From assembly GCF_028009165.1 (NCBI RefSeq), contig NW_026611614.1, positions 713,486-777,485 of the forward strand: a stretch of 64,000 bases of DNA, read 5' to 3'. The stretch's first letter is position 1; every line of letters starts with the position of its first letter. Made by a program: the position numbers and the translations under genes. Under the pieces are notes generated by a model. That model was not told the origin of the DNA and searched no databases. It saw only the letters and a program-made list of their open reading frames with translations. Positions 1 to 10,887 of the stretch are shown piece by piece. Origin of the DNA: Akanthomyces muscarius (taxonomy: Eukaryota; Ascomycota; Sordariomycetes; Hypocreales; Cordycipitaceae).

Positions 1-2190
1 AAACAGCACTTCATCTGATACACGAAATACAAATGGAATTCGAGGATCCGATGAGATGGTTTTGCATAATTGCAACATGACTTGAGCCAGAGCAGTGCAT
101 ATGTGCCTGGTGCCACAAGAAATGGTGTAGAGACAAAAAAGATATCTGAGTGAGCATGAAGTTTACCACATGCGGCAGGCACGTTTATCACTCAAACTGC
201 GTGGACAAAGCTCGGGATAATCATGGAGTTGAGGGAAGTGCTTTGGATCACATTCCATGCCACTGCCAGCCACAGCAGTACTTCACAAGCGATGATTATG
301 AGGCACGGCAAAGATTGAACAAATAGGTACACTATTTTGAAAGCAGGCGCGACATATACATGTCCGGATATTGACATGAATCTTTGCCATTGTTACAATA
401 CCATGTTGATACCATAAGTTGCAAGTTATATCAACAGAGTTTAATAAATTACACTGAACATTGAAGTTCAGTAGCAACTAAAGCACACCGCACAAATAAC
501 TACGCGTACTCGGCTCAAGGAGGAAAACTACAAGCCAAGAAAGCCGCAGCGGCTCTGTTGGTCCAAGTTTCCTTTCTTTACAGAGCCAAAGCACTTTGGC
601 AGCAGATGTGTCCTTTGTGCGAGAGGCATGGCGTAGCGTGCAACGCTTGCGATGTCACGGCACGGCGCCAGTTTCGACTGCCACACATCATAATTGGGTA
701 GCGTAAAACTTTTCTATTTGAAATGTAGTGACATTCTTTCGACCGACTCGGTATGCAAGTGTACTGGGTAAGGGAATATTCCTAAAAAAAAAGTACTGGT
801 TCAACGAGGCGCAACTGCCGCCAATTTACTGTCAAAGCTAGTTCGCTTATGTATTGCAATTTATAAAACGTCGAGTGCGAAGCTACCTCAGTTTCATTTT
901 CGTAGATCTGCTCAGCAATGCCGTCCAAACCTAGGTAGGGTGACGGCAGAGGTATCTAAATGCATTCTACTAATGGCTGGAACTTCTGCAAAGCTGTAGA
1001 ATTAGATTGCCCACTGACGCGGTGAACAAGCATCACGAAACAGCTCAAAGTCGCGTGTCTCGTAGAGATTACATCGTGGAGATTACACAGGGCCCCCTAA
1101 GTCAAATCGATAACACTGTTGTGGCCACGCTGGCATGAGCCTTATGTTATGGTGAGATTGAGTCCAATCGTAGCTGGACATTTAGCACTGAAGATCAACA
1201 GGACAGAAGGTGGACCTGGAGCATAACGGGGCGAAGTAGCCAAAGTTCTGCTCCTACTGGCCTCGTCGAGCCTGTCGCGTCTGAGGAAGGATAGAAACTC
1301 CCCAAAATTCCTCCTTTTTGTGGCTGCTGTGGCTGCGACGATTCGTGCTATCAAGCGAGAGTCTGTAGGCAAGGGAGAATTCAAGTAGCAGACCGCATCA
1401 AGGCCTAGCAGACGGACGAGGTTGGCTGGTGAGACGCGCGCAGCTCAAGAGGAATATGAACTCCCTAAACTTCATTTTTTTTGTGGCTGTTATGGCTATG
1501 CTAGTCATGCCATCAAAATTGTGGGCCGCTCAGGCACGCAAAAGGTCACAGCTAGCAGTCACATAAGCAGAAAACTTTCCCAGGGGAGACTTGTTCAAGC
1601 GCAGATATCGCCGGGCGCAGAGCCGGGTACTGGGTAAAGATAGAGGATTGGTCGTCAAGGTGGCATTCATACGCTCCTCGCTCCTACCTCTTGTCGTGTC
1701 ATAGGTAAAGTAAACTTTCATTTTCGCCGAGAGAACTAGTATCATTAAAGGCCCCAAAAAGTGTCACTCCCGTGTGGACTGGGGTTATGGCTTTGTGTTT
1801 TAGCAGTCGCAGCTCGCGCAGCACAACGTGTTTCGCAACAGAGTGAGTAACGTATCGAGGCAGTAGTCAATATCCATCTTTTCCAGTTGTCTTATAGATG
1901 ACGCTAGCCAATGGACTACCTATATATTGATATTGCAAGAAAAATAAACTGCTGGTACTGAGAGCTGAGCGGCGACGGCCTGCAGAAACTCGAGCGCATC
2001 GTATTGCCAGACCCCTTGTCCAAAATACATTCGTAGTTTCAAAGCGCCGATCGGCTGCAGTCACTTTGCTCTGTTATGAGGTAAGTTTGTGCCGGGCCAA
2101 CATGGTCAAAAAAACAGTCTTTCAGCGTAAGAGTACAAGCTTGAAGAGGTCCCTCTCTCGCCGTACCAAATTCTTCCAACCTTGAGATGG
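1..2190. other. No supported gene; imperfect duplication
   Basis: I see no convincing coding region here. Two stretches, about 1285-1350 and 1452-1517, are imperfect direct copies of each other: both contain a variant of AACTCCC(C/T)AAA followed by a T-rich run and GTGGCTG. This may be an old local duplication. Short ORFs in this part have no recognisable motif. Confidence 0.4.
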
Positions 2191-2588
2191 CTAGAAAGCA
2201 GCACAATATAGAGTGACTTCTTGGAGCGAATCACTGTAGCGAAGAAGTAAATCAACCAGGTCCTTCTCACACCAACATACGAATCTGGCGAGCTCCAGCC
2301 TTTGTAGACCTGGTATACTCAGCTTTCGTGCGAGGCTATTGAACTCGTGCGCTATTTGCTTGAAGAAAACAGGAAGGTACGAAACTGGAGAAGCTCAGTT
2401 ATCCAGGTCTCAGTACGCGTGGCACTCAAGGCTAGCCTGAGCGTCTCGATGTTGTCGAGGGATGTTCCTCGCGGTAGCTCACGTGGATTGGGTAGCAGAG
2501 CAGGCGTCAGAGCCATATGCGCATGCTGTCGGCTGATGTCGCAAGAGCAGTAATAACAGAAGCAAGCATGCGGGCACTTTGTTCCCAT
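2191..2588 (-). pseudogene. F-box/LRR-like protein relic
   Basis: On the minus strand two overlapping frames together read like the C-terminal part of a fungal F-box/leucine-rich protein. One frame (2588 to 2352) has an N-terminal stretch ending in FRTFLFSSSK. The other (about 2358 to 2191) continues with FNSLARKLSIPGLQRLEL and then LVDLLLRYSDSLQEVTL, the leucine spacing typical of LRR repeats in fungal F-box proteins. A stop and a frame change separate the two halves, so this is a relic or part of a gene with an unseen intron. No F-box proper is visible. The assignment is inferred from pattern only. Confidence 0.38.
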
Positions 2589-2707
2589 TCAGCGGTAATT
2601 GGCCTTGATTGGCAATCCCGACAGAGCTTATTTAAGATATCCCATACCCCGCTCCCCTGCAAAGGTTTTCCCTCCAGCATCGAGCTAACATTGGCACATT
2701 CGCAAAT

Positions 2708-3090
2708 ATGGCTACGTCAATCACTTCAAAGGCGAGCCACAACATCACGGATATTTCTTCTCACCTCAGCAATGTAAAGCTTGGCGACACCAGTTCATAC
2801 GACTTCATTGACACAGATACTACGTTGTCGAGCGTTGTGGAAATTCTGCATCGACTCCCAACTTGCCCCCCTTCGCTTTATATTGATCTTGAGGGCGAGA
2901 CCCCTCCAACCGCAAGGCAGCGATGTCGTTATCTACTAGGAATCAGCCTCACTTGCGGGGCTTCCTAGAACTTGTCGCGAAAGCTGTCCAAAAGCCTCAA
3001 TTTTTTTTTGGATTTGATAATTCGGAAGATTTTCTCAGTCATCCACGTCGGTGTCGATCTGTATGATACAGATGGAAATTGAATGCTACT
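2708..3090 (+). pseudogene. 3'-5' exonuclease (DEDDy) relic
   Basis: The reading frame from 2708 contains CPPSLYIDLEGE preceded by a leucine-rich lead-in, nearly the same as PPSIYIDLEGV in the complete exonuclease at 20550-22028. This is the ExoI motif with its D-x-E pair intact. After a stop at about 2966, a shifted frame near 3003-3050 has FDNSEDFLSH, which resembles the ExoII region (VRNDSDALHAH). The ExoIII part and the C-terminus are not visible. It is one of at least four copies of this domain in the window and is clearly dead. Confidence 0.62.
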
Positions 3091-3094
3091 AGGA

Positions 3095-4362
3095 ACAATG
3101 GCAACAATATGCCATGTTTTAGAGTCCCACCTCTCTCGGGCGGCTGTTTCTGATCACCCTGGTGCCAACTGCAAATGCTGTAGCCCTTCCCCTATGGACA
3201 GCTCTGACCTGAACGTTTCAATGGCACGTATGGCTTGTGATACCTTCTTAGCATATAGATATTAGAAGCATGTATGTAAAAGGTAGCCGATACGGCGCTG
3301 TTGGCGTAGTTAATGCTATCGACAGACAGCCCCAACACAGACTCGGACGCGCGGTATCACGGGTTAGACCCTGAAGAAGACTCGGGCGGAAGCCCTCGTT
3401 GCGTCGTCACTATAAGATGGAGCGCGACCGCGTGGTCGCGACACCCATGCCCAACGGTTGCCTACTCGACCGATGCCGAGAGATCCAGTAGATCTCCCCA
3501 CTTGGCTCTTTAATTCTTCCTCTTTGTTACAAGATCGTTGATTAGATTGAATAAATCTTTCCAAACCCTCACACATGCCATCAAACTGCGGGCCTCTAGC
3601 CTGCAAAAGTCCCCACCAGTAACAGCCGCTGACCGCTGCAAAATAGTAAGTGGTAGCCAGCTAAGCGCTTCGATATAGTGATCCCTGCATGGCGAGTCGC
3701 ATTTAATATCGATCGTCTTGAAGTTCATGTCAGCGCAAGACACTTGACCCCACAAATTGGTTGCCCATAAGCCACGGCGCTTCATGATGCATGCGCGTCT
3801 ACGTCGGCATGTTTGTGAAGGCGGGTGAACCTGTGTCGAATCAGCAGCGCGATCTAATGATCAAAATTACACAAGCGGTAAGGGATGAAGTCTGGGCCAA
3901 ATATGGGGGAGGAAGCCGCCGCCAGGATGGCATGCGGACTCCACGATGGGATTGGAAACGCTGCCACCTCTGGAGGATAGTCCTTATCACTTTGATTTTG
4001 CGCATCGGGAGCAGCAGTACTCGGCTTCTGGGGCGCATCATTCAGATTTTGGATCGGTATCGGCGCATAAGTACTTAGATTGCATGGAGTACAAGGAAGA
4101 AAAGAAGCAAGGCCTAGGCTTCCGTGGCAAGGAACGACAGCTCTAAATGGTGTGCTACATGGAGTGCCAGATGAAGTGGTACCCGCGGAGAGGTTGGATC
4201 AGCCCGGCAGCAGCGACCAAGAGACAAATGGCGAAAAAGGCAGCGTTCCTTTGTAGCCAGAAAGAATCTAGTGCTGCGGAAACCAAACCGTAAATGCGGA
4301 AATCGAATCGTAAATAACAGACTAATACTTCGATTGAATCAATCTCATATACCATAGAATGT
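3095..4362. other. No supported gene
   Basis: Several ORFs of 60-95 codons occur on both strands, for example on the plus strand from 3791 and on the minus strand from 3785. None shows a motif, splice structure or family resemblance that I can defend. Confidence 0.35.
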
Positions 4363-5052
4363 TCATCTCTCTTCCGCAAAGTCAGGATGCTGCTGCAAAA
4401 CGTGACTGGCTACCGACTCGGGACCGACAAAGTAATTCCCGCAACCTGGGGCAGGGCAGCATGGCATTTGCAGCGTATGATGGGCGTGGATCTGCCGAAA
4501 ATGCCGCTTCATCTCCTTTTGCTCAGCGGTGTAATCTTGGCGGTAATCGAGAAAATTCTTGGCATGACGACATAAACACAGCCATCTTGCTAGTGACAAT
4601 AATGCTGGTATACAGAGGAGCATGGACACGTACCGGACATCTCGGCCATATTTGTACTCAGCATTACCAGTGCATTTTGCGTCTAGACACCGATACATTC
4701 CATCTATACCTTTACACTTATCACTCTCCCAAGGTATAACCATCTTCGGAAATAGCCTCTCGCCCAGCATATTCTCTGTAAGTCTTACCGTGTACTCTTC
4801 TGTGCTGCCGTTTCTACTTCGCTCTACCTCAGTTCCAGGGTGACGCCAAGTCGGCACCACCTCGTAGCCCATCCTCGGAGCGGCGCGCGCAGGTATTTGT
4901 CGACAATGCGTGTCGTCAGCACGAATCGGCATGATCATAGGCGGCGCGGAACCGGTTTTATTCCAGTATTTCTCGAGATTTGACTGCAGCTGGACCTGCA
5001 TGTTTAGGGGAGACGCGGGGAGATCGGTCGTATCAGAGCGGATAAGAAGCAT
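4363..5052 (-). CDS. C2H2 zinc-finger protein, probably spliced
   Basis: The minus-strand ORF of 229 codons ends in a zinc-finger region: KRHFRQIHAHH, followed by CPAPGCGNYF...SHVLQQH, a clean C-x4-C...H-x4-H finger. Just before it the ORF contains a hydrophobic patch (YVSMLLCIPALLSLA) that is out of place. That patch matches a 48-nt in-frame intron from 4633 to 4586 (GTACGT donor, CACTAG-like branch region, CAAG acceptor). Removing it joins KYGRDVR to WLCLCRHAKNF and gives a 213-residue protein, complement(join(4363..4585,4634..5052)). A second, weaker finger may lie in YRCLDAKC upstream. The start at 5052 lies only 28 bp from a long inverted repeat arm. The likely role is DNA or RNA binding in the nucleus; the target is unknown. 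Confidence 0.55.
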   Translation of the reverse strand: MLLIRSDTTDLPASPLNMQVQLQSNLEKYWNKTGSAPPMIMPIRADDTHCRQIPARAAPRMGYEVVPTWRHPGTEVERSRNGSTEEYTVRLTENMLGERLFPKMVIPWESDKCKGIDGMYRCLDAKCTGNAEYKYGRDVRYVSMLLCIPALLSLARWLCLCRHAKNFLDYRQDYTAEQKEMKRHFRQIHAHHTLQMPCCPAPGCGNYFVGPESVASHVLQQHPDFAEER

Positions 5053-5080
5053 GTGGGGGTCAATTGTGGGCTCGTCATCA

Positions 5081-5305
5081 TGTTAGATTTACGCTGGTGT
5101 GCGATGTAACTGGACGCTGCGATGTTGAATTCAAGCATACTCGGTTAAAGCGATACCTTGCTAAAGTGGTTGGGGCGTAGGGTAGTGAACGAGACTCCCC
5201 CGCTCGAGACGAAGAGAGCAACAAGCAATAGGATCATCAGATTTGGCTTAATAATTTGCTACACAGACCCTGTTCTAATTTAACTACACTCCCGCGTATC
5301 CAACA
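5081..5305 (+). repeat. Long inverted repeat, left arm
   Basis: This 225-bp arm is the reverse complement of 6812-7032. I aligned the two by eye: one 4-bp indel and five substitutions. All five are C-to-T or G-to-A changes, with the mutated base always in this arm, which resembles repeat-induced point mutation or deamination. The outer end begins TGTTAGATTTAC. No target-site duplication is obvious. Confidence 0.85.
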
Positions 5306-5493
5306 CTTTGTCATCTCCACAATACGAGACCCGACAGCAAAAGCCGCTCTCAAGAGATGACCAAACACGCCAGTACCCAGATTGTTTGTATTGGCACTGC
5401 AAGTGGGCCTATTCGAGTCTCCTGGGCAAGAACGGAGAGTCCAACTGTGCATCCTTTCGGGCAAATTTGCTAACCTGCCTCTTCAAGTTATAG

Positions 5494-5808
5494 GGAAATT
5501 TTGAGTCTAAGCGCTTCCAGCTGCGCCGTAACTTTGGGGAAGCTTGTTCATTGGAAATTCATGATACCTTGGATCCCGATGACGATCCTGATGATGACAA
5601 AGGCATCGCTGTCTGCTGTCAATTTGAAAAGGCTCAAGAAATCGGCGGTTGGCTCAGCACGAGGGATTGGTACTTACAGGATCCGAAAATGCCTCTAATA
5701 GTCGACATGCCGTATTATAACCCGCATAAGCTGTCTCGTCACGAGGATGACATGACTGTATCCGAACAGATAGAAAGAAACAATAAGCTCAGAAAGACAA
5801 CAGGGTAG
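5494..5808 (+). pseudogene. Coding-like exon inside the inverted-repeat segment
   Basis: A plus-strand frame reads through acidic and aromatic-rich sequence including FESKRFQLRRNFGEAC, IHDTLDPDDDPDDDKGIAVC, GGWLSTRDWYLQDPKMPLIV and DMPYYNPHKL, and stops at 5806-5808. Immediately upstream (about 5470-5493) is a textbook fungal 3' splice region: GCTAAC branch, pyrimidine tract, TATAG. It is therefore probably an internal or terminal exon of a larger gene. I do not recognise the family. It lies between the two arms of a long inverted repeat, so it may be captured cargo or target sequence. Confidence 0.42.
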
Positions 5809-6811
5809 GACACCCTGTTCGGCGGGAGCACCTTGCAAAGTAAACTAGTTTTGCGTCTGTGGATTCTGTACCTATTTCCATTACAAACTCCTGGGTTGAG
5901 TACACGAACAGGTATACGCGCGCACGCCGCCTGGCCCCCCACGTGCCCGCCTACTCAAATCCAAGCAAATCACCAGAGTAGATATTTATCTCTTTCTCGC
6001 ATCGTTTTGACCGCCGTGGCCAGCTGAAAATTTGCAATCAACACAAAATAAATCGAAGTAGGCCTACGCGCAGAGAAAGGGCCTCAAGAAAGCGCACTGA
6101 AGGCTCCCCTACTAAGCTCAAAGTACCTTTTACGCGACCGCCCCCCACCCAGAAGAATTCTTCCCTTTTAGGTCCGTCTCTCGTTGCCGCATTCGCACGA
6201 GGCCCCACGGGTCAAAGCGCAGAATTACTTCCCTTTTCGATCTGTCTTCCGGGTCCGTTGGCGTAAGCCAGGAGCCACGCGTGTCCTGTGCATCAGCCGT
6301 CGTAGACCGGCGGCGCCTAGGCGCAGGGACTGGAGGCTGTTTCCATCTCTCGACAGACTCATGTGCAAGCTTCCTGTGAATTAAAAAAGGCGATGTTCTG
6401 CACCGCCAGATACTGCCAATGAAGAAGTAGAGCTTCTCCGGGAAGAAATCCGTGGAAGCAGACATCGCCCGCACGGAAGTGGCGAGCCTAGTCTAGAGGG
6501 ACTCAGGTATATGAGCTGTTGGGCTGGGGGACTCAGAACGCATGCTCCGAAATTGGTAAGCAGAAGCTGTACGTGGCACATATTCTCTGCCAGTGACGCC
6601 GCGTGTGTTCCCCCTTTACGGGGCTGTACTTGGTCGCAAGCCTGTTGCCAGGCTCAAGATCGTGCGACTGAACCATACCATAGCGGACCGGAAAGCAATG
6701 ATGCTGCTTACAATGTAGCCGCTAGGCCTGGATCACATCACAGCTACATGTAGAGCCTGCACAAGAGAAGAGAAAACGACAGCTGTCTGGAGGTGGGCCA
6801 CTACTCGTGCC

Positions 6812-7032
6812 TGTTGGATACGCGGGAGTGTAGCTAAGTTAGAACAGGGTCTGTGTAGCAAATTGTTAAGCCAAATCTGATGATCCTATTGCTTGTTGCT
6901 CTCTTCGTCTCGAGCGGGGGAGTCTCGTTCACTACCCTACGCCCCAACCACTTTAGCAAGGTATCGCTTTGACCGAGTATGCTTGAATCCAACATCGCAG
7001 CAGTTACATCGCACACCAGCGTAAATCTAACA
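6812..7032 (-). repeat. Long inverted repeat, right arm
   Basis: This 221-bp arm is the reverse complement of 5081-5305 and keeps C or G at every one of the five positions where the left arm has T or A. With the left arm it brackets a segment of about 1.95 kb. The interior contains no transposase that I can recognise, so the pair could be a non-autonomous element or two inverted copies of one short repeat. Confidence 0.85.
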
Positions 7033-8787
7033 ACCAGATTACCCACTTAACCACTATTTCACACCTCAATAGAAATTCCGTGCTTTTTGCAGCCACCATT
7101 TGATCTCACGGCCTGTTAGCATGGAGGCGAAGACTCATGGAGTGGGTGGATAGTGCCGACTAACTAGTTAGTGTTACGAGGGCCCCAGCGCGCGGCTTAG
7201 GTAGGCCTCGTACCCTACAGCAGAGCTTCGGTTTCTCGCGATGCCGGCCGACTGGTCAATCCAACCATATCGTCGATCAAAATGAGCAACGTCGTGGATT
7301 GCCTGATTACATAATAACTCAAGTCGTGGGTGGACGTTGGCGCGTGTTGAGGTCAACTTGTTGATCAACTTGTGGATTTCGCGGATTGATGCCTCACCCT
7401 GGTCACAATGAAAAACCCACTGATGATGGTTCTCTATACGGTATTCAAAGATTGGAAGCCTGAAGCTAGAGTCACGAGTGGATCTCATCATTGCCTATGC
7501 TGGAAGAGCTCTCGAATGGATGGCTCCCCGATCTGTCGGAGCGGCCACTTCTGACGAAGGACTTCCTAGCCGAACTCAGTGTTCCTCGTCTACAAGCTAT
7601 CGATTTTCGCCAAGTATCTCTGAAATCTCTTGTGGAGCTGAACTAAGATGGCGCACCTGCCACTGACCCGCTCTCACTGCGACAGACGATTGGGAAGGAG
7701 GAAGGGGGGAGGGGGGGGGCAGTATCGTTTGGTTGGTGCTCCTCTTTGAAGCAGATGGCCGGCAGCGGAGACATCCCGACGTAGGTACGAGTCAACGCCT
7801 TTGTGATAGCGTTTCAGTGCCCTGTAAGTACGCCAATGGTTTGCCAGAATTTCCATGCGTCGACTTCTCAGCTGCCGGCGTACGAGAGCCAGCAGTACTG
7901 GCCACCCTTGGACGCGCTGCCGCTCGTTGAGTGTGCGTGTTTCTCTATCCAGGATGGGATCCCTGGGAAGCACCACCTCATGGCGGCATAATTCATGCCT
8001 CTTGCCATGCACCGATCATGCGTGCCACTACCATGCAGCCATGGTCGTGGACGGGCTCGGATTATTTCTTCTGCCCTTGCAGGCTGGTCAGTGGCTCGTA
8101 TGGTGACTGATGGCTCTGTCTCGTGCTTGTGATGTCCAGCAATCCCGCATCCGCACCCTCTTACATCCAGTGACTGAGCGGCTGTCTTGTGGCCATTGGC
8201 CTTGGTTGGCAAATTGTGAAAAATATCCGCCAGCTTCATCTCAATCTATCTGATGCTGGGGCTCATCACTAGGTTAACTAAGCCCGCACCGCTAGGTCCG
8301 CGACTACAAATTGCGCGCAAGCTCTCCGTAGGGCGGGCATGCCACCGAGTCTATTCCAAGGCTCAAGCCACCACACTCGGCTGTGGCACATTTCCGCCAC
8401 CGGACTTTTATCATTGTGTCCGTTTGCACTTTGTACCGTGGAAAGTTGCTTTTTTATCATGACATATTGAGTTTTTTCTTTGTTTTCTGGTCTATTTTGT
8501 CCAATGTTTCGTCCTCTCGACCAGCTCTGTCGCCGCCGCCAGTTCTTTCTCCGAACCACTCCCAAACGCAACATCGAGTTATTCTTTCCGTAGACTACGC
8601 ACGGGGCATACGTACAAGAGGCGTAAGGCTTGGCGAAGCTCAATGCATTTGCGTATTATCCACTGATTCCTCCTTTGCACCCGTTCGTCCGCCAAATCCC
8701 TGCCTCTCGGCAGCACTTAGTATCCCATTTTGGTTGAACTCGCGATCGTTTGCGGGCTTGCCTCTGCAGAGAGCCTCGCCGTCAGGC
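7033..8787. other. No supported gene; a G-rich run
   Basis: No gene is supported. A G-rich run occurs at about 7697-7719. Minus-strand ORFs of 105-123 codons (for example 7491 to 7174 and 8239 to 7868) are longer than many of their neighbours, but no motif is recognisable and no splice joins them convincingly. Confidence 0.35.
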
Positions 8788-9678
8788 TCATCTCACTAGA
8801 CAAGAGGGGTAATTCTCGGGACCGCTCTCACGAACGCTGGGCCATTGAGTCAGCTTCAGAGATGTTTGGAGCTTGCTACCGGAGCCTCTTGCGTGGCGTC
8901 CGCGCGCTTGCGGCCCCTGACAGCCTTGGTCGGGGCAGGGACAGGTGCGATGGACGCGCGCCATGTGGTCGAGGAGATTCCACCTTCTTCGAAACCCACG
9001 TCCCGTTTGAGCGCGCTCACAGCCTGCGCAGTTACACTGAATCGTATTATTCTCGTTCTCGTGCATCTGTCGCTGATGGCGGAGACGGGTGCCGTTGGAG
9101 CTAAACCCAGCCGCTGCACAGTCGAACCTGCACCTGTACGGTTTCAAATGAGCGTCAACTTGCTTGCTATATAAACAAAAAGAATCACAAACGTTATCAG
9201 TATTATCATAAACAGCGGCCGGATCATGGACGCCTTACTTGAACAAAGATTTAAGACTCTCTGGTTTGTGGTTGCAGCTTGGCTGACCCTCCCACGGGCA
9301 GTGAAAAAAGCCGTCATCATTTCGCACAGCAATCTTCTTGTATTGACGCCTATCCTGCAGGGAGTCCGAATCAACACTGCTGGGGCAGTTGGTAGTCATA
9401 GTCTTGTCCCCATCGGCGGGCGCCGCGGCGTCTTGTAAATTGAGTAGTTTATGATGCTGGATCTTGGGGCTGTCGAGAGTGTGAGAAGTGATGCCGGCAA
9501 GATCCTCATGGCGGCATTTCGTCACATATTCCGTGCGGTCACTCATCATGTTCATTAGTGAGGTTAGCATAGCGGCGTCCCGCCGCGTGTTGTCCGTATT
9601 GTTTGGTGACGAAGTGCGAGAAATAGAGCTGGAAGCATCCCAGAGGCTTAGCCTGTAGCCGTTTGAAGCCAACGCCAA
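8788..9678 (-). CDS. C2H2 zinc-finger protein, two exons
   Basis: The minus strand encodes a fungal-type C2H2 protein split by a 72-nt intron. Exon 1 (9678 to 9239) ends in FFHCPWEGQPSCNHKPESL. The intron runs from 9238 to 9167 with a GTAAGG donor, a CTGATAAC branch sequence and a TATAG acceptor. Exon 2 (9166 to 8788) resumes with VDAHLKPYRCRFDC, which completes the first finger and continues with RHQRQMH, a C-x3-C type finger with WNLLDHMARVH, and a short basic tail. The spliced product is 272 residues. The linker form HLKPYRC is the normal junction between fingers, which strongly supports this splice. The N-terminal 110 residues are low-complexity and the start codon is uncertain. It is probably a nuclear DNA-binding protein. 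Confidence 0.68.
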
Positions 9679-9689
9679 CCAGAGAAGAT

Positions 9690-10392
9690 GGAGCTATAAC
9701 GCAGGTTTGCGTATCTCCCCTTTGTAACGGCGGCCGTAGTATCTTGCAAGTAGCAAACTCGTCGGGAATAGATTGTGGTAAACCCCAGTTATACCCTTGC
9801 ACAATGATGCGGGCGTTGAACTCCGAACACAGTTCGCGGTCTTTCTCCCACTGCAAGTTTTTTTCATTGGGCGCACTGCCGTACTGCATTTGAAGAAAAG
9901 CTTTTGGGCCATGTTCGCCAGGAGGTTTCGTATCCACGAAAATATAGGTTGGGTGCTTCCTCGTAGCGCCTGAGTTTATGCAGTTATGGAGTTACCAGGT
10001 CAATACGCGAGGGTCCTGCCATTTTGCTCTTCTCTTCTGCTGTTGACCAAATCGTAATACAGTAGTCAATCTTAGTCGACAGCATTGCGTCCAGTTTGCA
10101 GTCTCGAATGAGGCTGGCGCCGGTGCTAGAAATTGATTACTTTGTGGAGCCTCTACCCAGCGGGCGGTACGAAGTAGGTCTCATAGCAGACATGAACGCC
10201 ACCGTAAGTGACCTTCTTCACGTGGTCGAGAACTGTAGTGTGAACTTCGGCGTTCCACGATGCTTCCTCGCCCTTGAGGTCGTATTCTAATGCGGCCCCA
10301 CGGTTGGATTCAATGAATGGAGCAGCAGTTGGGCAGCGGTCGACGGAAAAGATAGCCTTGTTGCTGACGAACTTGGGCAAGCTCAAAGCCAC
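9690..10392 (-). pseudogene. PD-(D/E)XK nuclease-like domain relic (fungal type)
   Basis: Three blocks on the minus strand follow the order of the Pezizomycotina PD-(D/E)XK nuclease-like family. First comes EASWNAEVHTTVLDHVKKV (about 10270), the conserved W-N-x-x-V-H block. Next is KIDYCITIW (about 10060), matching the usual V-D-Y block. Last is FVDTKPPGEHGPKAFLQMQY (about 9940), where family members have an I-E-T-K core, followed by IIVQGYNW. The catalytic acid before T-K is D instead of E. Blocks are in different frames and interrupted by stops, so the gene is broken. Its 3' end abuts the C2H2 gene that begins at 9678. What the intact family does in fungi is not known. Confidence 0.55.
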
Positions 10393-10887
10393 AAACTAAG
10401 AACCATAGGCCGGCCATGGCGTCCGAATCGAGTACCGTCAACATACCCTATCCATTCCGCGTGGGTTATAGAATACCGACGCCAAGCTGAGGTAGTCGAA
10501 GCCTTTCTCGCAGCTGTACGAGAGAAGGTGGTAGCACGTCGAATTCGAGACTTCCTTGACAGCATCCCATATCTAGAGCTCAGCCTGCTGTACTTGTTTC
10601 GTGGGAGGTGCTTTGCTGGTGGCTTTTGACGCCTTCCAGAGACAATCGGCGAGGCGTTGTTATCGTCCTTGGGCGGTCGCGGCGTATCAAACGGTGGAGT
10701 AATCATCGTACTGTCCGTCTGACAGGGACAAGAGTAGCAGTGGTTAGAAGTAGGAAGCGTGGGCAGGATTCCCGCTTTTCCGAACGCCAGGCAGGACAAG
10801 CCTCTGCCACTCAACTGGTCGGACTGTATGCAGCCAGCTTTAAATAGCTTCAGCCTCACGCCCTTCATGTATGGTGACGCCCTCGCT

